A DNA stretch of 56,679 nucleotides from an uncultured Clostridia bacterium (GTDB taxonomy: Bacteria > Bacillota > Clostridia > TANB77 > CAG-508). Positions 52,086-56,679 of the stretch are shown here, piece by piece (within the stretch, counting starts at the first letter, position 1; every line of letters begins with the position of its first letter). The position numbers and the translations under genes were made by a program. The notes beneath the pieces were generated by a model. It was given only the letters and a program-made list of their open reading frames with translations, was not told the origin of the DNA and did no database searches. Location of the stretch: the NCBI GenBank assembly GCA_944388755.1, contig CALXJY010000006.1, forward strand, positions 1 through 56,679. Direction: 5' to 3'.

Positions 52086-53546
52086 TTATATATTTTTTAT
52101 ATTTTTCTTTTTAAATATTATAAATGTTGGTATTATCATTATAAAGAAATATATTATGCAAATAAATAGTGAAAATATTGGTGTTAATCCTTCCATTAGT
52201 GGCATACTTCCAAATAAATATTGGCTGAAGTCCCAATTTAATGTTACAAAATATTTTAAGAATCCTATGTTATATTGTATAGCAAGCTGATTTATTATAG
52301 TCGTTCCCATATAACCAAGTAATGGTATAACTATTGCTACTGGTGAATTTGTAAAAATTGTGCTTAATGCAAAAGATAATGTTGCTAATAGTATTATAAT
52401 TGGTAGTTGTGAAATTATTTGTATTCCCAAATATACAAATATATTTAATTCTTGTAACACATTTGTATTATAATTATATTCTAGTATAGGTATTGATAAA
52501 CTATCTAGTCCAAATATTATTCCTCCAACAATTAATTCCATTCCTAATATTGCAACAATTGAAAATGCTATCATTATTAGTACTGTTATAAATTTTGATA
52601 ATAATATTTTGGTTCTACTATGTGGTTTTATTAATAATAATTTTATTGTTCCTTTATTAAATTCTTCGCTTACAATTGTTCCTGCTATCATTACACTTAT
52701 TACTATTATAAATAAACCAAATTCGTTAAAGAAACGTGAAAGTATTCCCCTTAAATCATTTCCTTTGTTTATGTCTACATGGTTTTCTATTATATATTTG
52801 CTGATTTCTTTTTCTTTTATGCTTGTTTTATAATTTTTTTCTTCCTGATATGTTAATTTTTTATCTGATGTTTCTGTTTGTGCTATAATATAACTTTGTT
52901 CTTGGTAATTTGCTAGTGCATTATTCATAAAATCATTTCCATATTTTATATTCTCTTCCACCCTATATTTTGCTACTTCTACATCAATTTCTGCTGTTTT
53001 CATTTCTGATTTTATTTCTTCTAATCTTTGTTTGTCTTCAGTCGTATTTTTTTCTTCTTCTAATTTTTTTAGTTTTTCTTCCGATTTTTGTAATTCTTCA
53101 TTTGCAAAATATTTCCAATCATCATTTTTTAGTCTATTTAATAAATTATTTATTTGTTCATTTATCTTATTTGCTTGTTCTTCATTTTTTTCTGCTCCAT
53201 ATAAGTATGTGTTTCTTTCATTTATATAGCTTTCTATTGTAGATGAAATTATTTGTATTTGCCAATCATCACTATTATATTGTTTCATAATGTCGCTTAC
53301 ATCTACTACTGTTTTGTATTCTATATACATTTTTGTATCACTTGGTTTGTTTGGATCTAAATTATTTATTGCTTCTTTTGCATACTGGATATATCCATCA
53401 CTATAATATGTATAGCTTGTATTATTATAAAAATATTTATATATACAGTTTGATAAAATTACAAATGCAAGTGTTACCAATAATATTATATATATAGACT
53501 TTTTCTTAAATATTTTGGTTAATTCATTTTTTACTAAATTATTCAA
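52086..53546 (-). CDS. ABC-2 type transporter permease with coiled-coil insert
   Basis: The 486-residue permease has one helix near the N-terminus (residues 18-37) and five or six at the C-terminus, with the ABC-2 motifs GTIVSEEFNKGTIKLLLIKP and IILLATLSFALSTIFTNSPV. Between helix 1 and helix 2 lies a 220-residue extracytoplasmic loop with a strong coiled coil (EELQKSEEKLKKLEEEKNTT). Similar loops occur in exporters of peptides and lipids. Its start overlaps the end of the ATPase gene by 8 nt, so the two form one transporter. Confidence 0.88.
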   Translation of the reverse strand: MNNLVKNELTKIFKKKSIYIILLVTLAFVILSNCIYKYFYNNTSYTYYSDGYIQYAKEAINNLDPNKPSDTKMYIEYKTVVDVSDIMKQYNSDDWQIQIISSTIESYINERNTYLYGAEKNEEQANKINEQINNLLNRLKNDDWKYFANEELQKSEEKLKKLEEEKNTTEDKQRLEEIKSEMKTAEIDVEVAKYRVEENIKYGNDFMNNALANYQEQSYIIAQTETSDKKLTYQEEKNYKTSIKEKEISKYIIENHVDINKGNDLRGILSRFFNEFGLFIIVISVMIAGTIVSEEFNKGTIKLLLIKPHSRTKILLSKFITVLIMIAFSIVAILGMELIVGGIIFGLDSLSIPILEYNYNTNVLQELNIFVYLGIQIISQLPIIILLATLSFALSTIFTNSPVAIVIPLLGYMGTTIINQLAIQYNIGFLKYFVTLNWDFSQYLFGSMPLMEGLTPIFSLFICIIYFFIMIIPTFIIFKKKNIKNI

Positions 53547-54448
53547 TTATATTACCTCCCGTTTTTTCAAAAAATGCATCTTCTAATGATTTTTCTTCTT
53601 TTTTTACTTCATAGATATTGATATTACTTTTTACTAATAATTGTATTATTTTTGGTATTTCTTCTTTTTTTGCTTCTATTTTAAATTTGCTTATATCTAT
53701 TATTATTGCATTTGGTAATATTTCTTTTATTTTTTCTGTATTACTTATTTCAAATATATTATAATTTTTTTCTGTTTCTCTTTTTATTTCTGCTATTCCA
53801 CTGGTTTCTACAATTTCTCCATTTTTTATTATGCATATTTTATTACATAGGTTATCTAGTTCTGCTAAATTGTGACTTGATATTAATATTGCCATTTTTT
53901 CTTTTTTTGCTAAATTGATTAATAGCTCTCTCATTTCTTTAATTCCTTCTGGGTCTAGTCCATTTGTAGGTTCGTCTAAAATTAATAAATTTGGTTTATG
54001 TATTATTGCTTGTGCTATTCCCAATCTTTGTCTCATTCCGAAGTGAGTATTTAGATACTTTATCTTTAATTCGATTTTCTAATTTTACTAGTTTTACTAC
54101 TTCATTTATTCTTGTTTCGTCTATTCCTTTGTACATTTTTGTGATTAATTTTAGGTTGTCATATCCTGATAAATACATATATAAATCTGGATTTTCTACT
54201 ATTGCGCCTACTTTACTAATTGCTTTTGTAAACTCTTTCTCTATATCATGTCCATTTATTTCTACTTTTCCTTCAGTTATACTTTGTAATCCCAATATTA
54301 ATTTTATTGTTGTTGTTTTTCCTGCTCCATTTGGTCCTATAAATCCCAATATATCTCCACTGTTTAACTCAAATGAGACATTTTTTAGAATTTGTTTTTT
54401 GCCAAATTTTTTGTACAAATTTTGGCATTTTAAAATTTGCTCTAACAT
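53539..54448 (-). pseudogene. ABC transporter ATPase, frameshifted at the signature motif
   Basis: The first frame has Walker [16 protein letters not shown] and Q-loop region [16 protein letters not shown], and ends ...[15 protein letters not shown]. The second begins [20 protein letters not shown] and has Walker B with DEPTNGLDPEG and the switch His (SSHNLAE). Deleting one base at 54040 (the extra C in CTTCGGAATG on the coding strand) gives [14 protein letters not shown], the standard variant of LSGGQ for this subfamily. Intact it would be a 303-residue DrrA-like ATPase. The coupled permease is intact, so an assembly error is worth ruling out. Confidence 0.9.
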
Positions 54449-54595
54449 TTTTTATCCTCCTTTTTCTTTTATTTTAGTTTATCATATATGTATATAAAAT
54501 AGTATTTATTTTTTCTTAATTTTATATGAATTTTTCTTGTATATTTTGTTTTTTTATGTTAATATTTATATATTAAATGTTTAGGAGGGTTCATT

Positions 54596-54748
54596 ATGAA
54601 CAGACAGCAAAGAAGACACAAACATCATCCGCTTCTTCCAATGTTAAATGTATCTAAAAAACGGATTTTAGATACGGAAAAAACTAAGACTTTTTCACAT
54701 GCTAAGGGATACCCTAGTAGAAGAAGAGGAAAATGGAAAGTAATTTAA
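54596..54748 (+). CDS. 50-residue basic protein, unknown
   Basis: A short frame with an excellent ribosome site (AGGAGGG, 6 nt before the ATG) and its own terminator encodes MNRQQRRHKHHPLLPMLNVS, then KKRILDTEKTKTFSHAKGYP and ends SRRRGKWKVI. It is strongly basic (about one third Lys, Arg and His), with no Cys and no hydrophobic helix, so it may bind nucleic acid or the ribosome. I do not recognise a family. Codons with ccg, cgg and acg are less AT-biased than in neighbouring genes. Confidence 0.72.
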   Translation: MNRQQRRHKHHPLLPMLNVSKKRILDTEKTKTFSHAKGYPSRRRGKWKVI

Positions 54749-54756
54749 AGCCTTTA

Positions 54757-54786
54757 AAAAAAGAGAGTTCAATGACTCTCTTTTTT
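54757..54786. terminator. Bidirectional terminator between small gene and HD gene
   Basis: AAAAAAGAGAGT and ACTCTCTTTTTT form a perfect 12-bp stem around TCAATG. It lies 8 nt after the small gene's stop and 2 nt from the convergent HD gene's stop. Confidence 0.92.
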
Positions 54787-54788
54787 AT

Positions 54789-55562
54789 CTAATTGCATTT
54801 ACTGTCTACATATTCTTTTGCACATTTTCTAATTTCTTCCATTTTTTGCTTTGTGTCTTTGTTTTTATATTCTATTCTGTCTATTAAAATATCTATATAA
54901 TTATTTCCTTTTACATATCGTAATGATATATTAAAATTTAAATCAAATATAAATGCAATAACACATATCCAATAATCAATAATTGTTTTTCTATCTTTTA
55001 ATTTTATAGGCTTGTGTTCCATAAAGTCTTTATATACTTTGTCACTTATTGTTTCGTAATTTATTGTTTTACTATTATATATTCTTGGGAATATATTTTC
55101 AAATTTATCTTCTTGTTTGACTCTGAAATTGTCAAGCTTGTCTGCGTCTCTGATTATTTTGCAATGTAGTAATTCTATTTCGGTTAAGTTATCCTCAATT
55201 TTTAATTTGTTATGGTTGTATATTGCTTTCTCTATTATTTTATCATATTGTTCTTCCTTTATAAATTGTCTTATTAGATTATCTTTAAACAATATTTTTA
55301 CACCAAATTCTGCATGTTCTATTCTTTTGTCACTAAAGTCTTCAAATTGTTTTATTTGTTCAAATCTTCCTATATCATGCAATAAAGCTATTATTTTGGC
55401 AAGTTCTATATTTTCCTTGTCTAATCCTAAATTTGTAGCTATATATTCGCTCATTTTTACTGTTTCATATGTATGTTTTACTTTTAGCGCAATACATCCG
55501 TCACTTGTGTTATAATTTTTTAAGTATTCTTTTAATGCTTTTTTTGCTAGTTCAAAATCCAT
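54789..55562 (-). CDS. HD-domain phosphohydrolase
   Basis: The 257-residue protein has the HD-domain ligands in order: His in KVKHTYETVKMSEY, HD in IIALLHDIGRFEQ, His pair region RIEHAEFG and YNHNKLK, and Asp in KIIRDADKLDNFRV. It is cytosolic and lacks GGDEF or RelA-type partner domains. Closest in feel to small HDIG metal-dependent phosphohydrolases, with no established substrate. Single gene; the region 55563-55783 holds nothing I can identify. Confidence 0.88.
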   Translation of the reverse strand: MDFELAKKALKEYLKNYNTSDGCIALKVKHTYETVKMSEYIATNLGLDKENIELAKIIALLHDIGRFEQIKQFEDFSDKRIEHAEFGVKILFKDNLIRQFIKEEQYDKIIEKAIYNHNKLKIEDNLTEIELLHCKIIRDADKLDNFRVKQEDKFENIFPRIYNSKTINYETISDKVYKDFMEHKPIKLKDRKTIIDYWICVIAFIFDLNFNISLRYVKGNNYIDILIDRIEYKNKDTKQKMEEIRKCAKEYVDSKCN

Positions 55563-55783
55563 TTTTTGTCCCTGCTTTCATAAATATTTGTCATATAAGT
55601 TATTACTATTATATAATAGCATATATTTTTTGATTTTTCAATATTTATGCGAATAAATATTTGGATGAATTTTACAACTTAAAACTGTTATTTTTTATAG
55701 GTAAAAAGCTTTAAACTTTTAAAAATTTTGCAGTGTATTTTAATTAATAACAACAATATTTATTGTTTTTTAATCTCATTTCC

Positions 55784-56056
55784 TTATCTTTCCTCATTAA
55801 TTGCATAATTTCTGACTTTTTTCATATCCATTTCTAGTAATGGATTTAAGTAACTTCTTTTTGGGTTATTTAATTTTTTTAGTTCTTCTATTGCATTTTC
55901 TTTTTTTAAAAAATGTAATGTTTTAAATTCTCTTTCTAAGTTATTTTCTTTTAAATATTTATAATAACTTTCAAAATATTTTCTCACTTCTTCTGCTGTC
56001 ATTTTTTCTCCAACTATATCTTTCTTGTCAATTCCTCCACCTGTTACTTGTAACAT
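55784..56056 (-). CDS. Small protein of unknown function beside the rrn operon
   Basis: The frame runs 90 codons from the ATG at 56056, but that codon has no ribosome site. GGAG lies 5 nt before an internal ATG at 56002, which gives 72 residues starting MTAEEVRKYFESYYKYLKEN. The protein looks helical and charged (REFKTLHFLKKENAIEEL, EMDMKKVRNYAINEE). The upstream part, LQVTGGGIDKKDIVGEK, also looks protein-like, so the longer form is possible. No family recognised. It lies 25 nt downstream of the rrn terminator. Confidence 0.6.
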   Translation of the reverse strand: MLQVTGGGIDKKDIVGEKMTAEEVRKYFESYYKYLKENNLEREFKTLHFLKKENAIEELKKLNNPKRSYLNPLLEMDMKKVRNYAINEER

Positions 56057-56080
56057 GGTTGGTTTTCAATATTTTTGGTC

Positions 56081-56108
56081 AAAAAAAGACCGTTTCCTTT
56101 GAAACGGT
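56081..56108 (-). terminator. Terminator of the ribosomal RNA operon
   Basis: ACCGTTTC and GAAACGGT form an 8-bp stem around CTTT; on the minus strand seven T follow. It lies 87 nt after tRNA-Asn. The stem can be extended by A-T pairs. Confidence 0.88.
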
Positions 56109-56194
56109 TTAAAGTTTTTGTGTTCATCAAACTTTTTATAATCTTGAAATCAAGTTATATCAAGGTTTTCAAAAAGTTCGACGAAAACTCTTTA

Positions 56195-56270
56195 TGGCTC
56201 CTCTTGTTGGACTCGAACCAACGACCTATCGGTTAACAGCCGAGCGCTCTACCAACTGAGCTAAAGAGGA
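56195..56270 (-). tRNA. tRNA-Asn (anticodon GTT)
   Basis: The 76-nt cloverleaf has the acceptor stem TCCTCTT pairing with AAGAGGA, discriminator G and an encoded CCA. The anticodon loop CTGTTAA gives GTT, and the T loop contains GGTTCGAGTCC. It follows 5S rRNA by about 14 nt in the same operon. Confidence 0.97.
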
Positions 56271-56283
56271 ATTTATATTAAAT

Positions 56284-56397
56284 TTGGCAACAACCTATCT
56301 TCCCAGCAGGGTAACCCGCAAGTATTTTCGGCACATTTAGGCTTGACTTCTGTGTTCGGGATGGGAACAGGTATTACCCTAAATGTCATCGTCACCA
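56284..56397 (-). rRNA. rrf: 5S ribosomal RNA
   Basis: Read leftwards, the sequence begins GGTGACGATGACATTTAGGG and contains the conserved core CACCTGTTCCCATCCCGAAC in the form ACCTGTTCCCATCCCGAACA, then AGAAGTCAAGC and GCCGAAAATACTTG. It ends pairing GGCAAC with the 5' region. Ends are estimated to within a few bases. Confidence 0.94.
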
Positions 56398-56578
56398 AAA
56401 AATTATAGACTTTTTAATGTTCTTCTTTGTACTTTGTTATTATACTATATTAAATATAATATTGCAAGTACTTTTTAATATTTTTATTAATTATTTTATA
56501 ATTTACTATTTAAAGCACACTCAAAAATACATAGATGAATATTTTGTAGTTTTAGGTCCATTTCCACAAAATTATAGT

Positions 56579-56679
56579 GGTTAAGCCCTCGATTTATTAG
56601 TTTTGGTCAGCTTAATATATCACTATACTTACACCTCCAACCTATCTACCATGTCGTCTTCATGGAATCTTACTACCTT
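56579..56679 (-). rRNA. rrl: 23S ribosomal RNA, 3' end (truncated by window)
   Basis: Only the last 100 or so bases are in the window. Read leftwards they include GGTAGATAGGTTGGAGGTGT, AGCTGACCAAAACTAATAAA and TCGAGGGCTTAACC, the conserved 23S terminus in Firmicutes. The 180-nt spacer to 5S (56398-56578) contains no tRNA. Confidence 0.94.

Noticed and set aside
53539..54448. Two separate half-size ABC ATPase genes
   Set aside because: The frames overlap and together make exactly one ATPase when one base is removed; the second frame has no ribosome site.
1..56679. CRISPR arrays or cas genes
   Set aside because: No series of direct repeats with regular spacers was seen, and no Cas-like protein is encoded.

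Overview
The window is very AT-rich, and its gene content points to a spore-forming member of the Bacillota, most likely a Clostridia-type anaerobe. The signs are an SspH-type spore protein, a YtvI-like permease, a T-box upstream of pheST, the ylxM-ffh-rpsP-khpA-rimM-trmD-rplS block, a yqeG-A24 peptidase-M24 peptidase-efp-CD1247 block, and a near-consensus CIRCE element. No species can be named from the sequence alone. Most genes lie on the minus strand. The right edge carries the end of a ribosomal RNA operon (23S 3' end, 5S, tRNA-Asn) that also reads leftwards.

Layout. 1-4.9 kb: stress and housekeeping genes (hsp20 under a CIRCE/promoter, a Dps-like ferritin, an S66 LD-carboxypeptidase, a DUF3298 protein, lexA, an HD phosphohydrolase). 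4.9-9.2 kb: translation and secretion block (rplS, trmD, rimM, khpA, rpsP, ffh, frameshifted ylxM). 9.3-17.9 kb: a CmpB-type membrane protein, then a long leftward redox gene cluster. The cluster begins with a TetR regulator that has two matching palindromic operators. It continues with an FMN reductase, a SUMF1-like/DUF4405 haem membrane protein, a carboxymuconolactone decarboxylase-like protein, a cupin, a membrane-anchored flavodoxin, a membrane-anchored cyclophilin-like protein, an ABM monooxygenase, a soluble flavodoxin, a DUF362 protein and LarC. 18-23.5 kb: accessory region with an Lsa-type ABC-F protein, a decayed SEC-C fragment, a frameshifted HAD phosphatase, a Nudix hydrolase, a GT4 glycosyltransferase and a truncated tyrosine recombinase. 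23.6-30.3 kb: secA, a TIGR03943/DUF1980-like membrane protein, and a translationally coupled pair made of a TelA-family protein and a 652-residue protein of unknown family. 30.5-38.6 kb: guaA, a YtvI-like permease, a CBS protein, sspH, tRNA-Trp, an M23 peptidase, and the CD1247-efp-pepQ-A24-yqeG block. 38.7-46 kb: pheS-pheT with a T-box leader, and a MacB-type ABC transporter. 46-49 kb, rightward: a D-Ala-D-Ala carboxypeptidase, smpB and a Bax-inhibitor-1 family protein. 49-56.7 kb: rdgB, argS, an ABC-2 exporter whose ATPase is frameshifted, a 50-residue basic protein, an HD protein, a small unknown protein and the end of the rrn operon.

Three themes stand out. First, the redox cluster contains three proteins with the same architecture (one N-terminal membrane anchor, an Asn-rich linker, then a soluble domain) beside a DUF4405 haem membrane protein. 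This suggests an extracytoplasmic electron-transfer or repair system under TetR control. Second, dispersed hairpin repeats recur in the intergenic regions, including an 81-bp repeat copied in opposite orientation at both ends of the window and a hairpin element whose interior differs between copies. Third, at least four genes are broken by a single extra base and one by a deletion plus a frame change, so either real gene decay or indel errors in the assembly must be considered.
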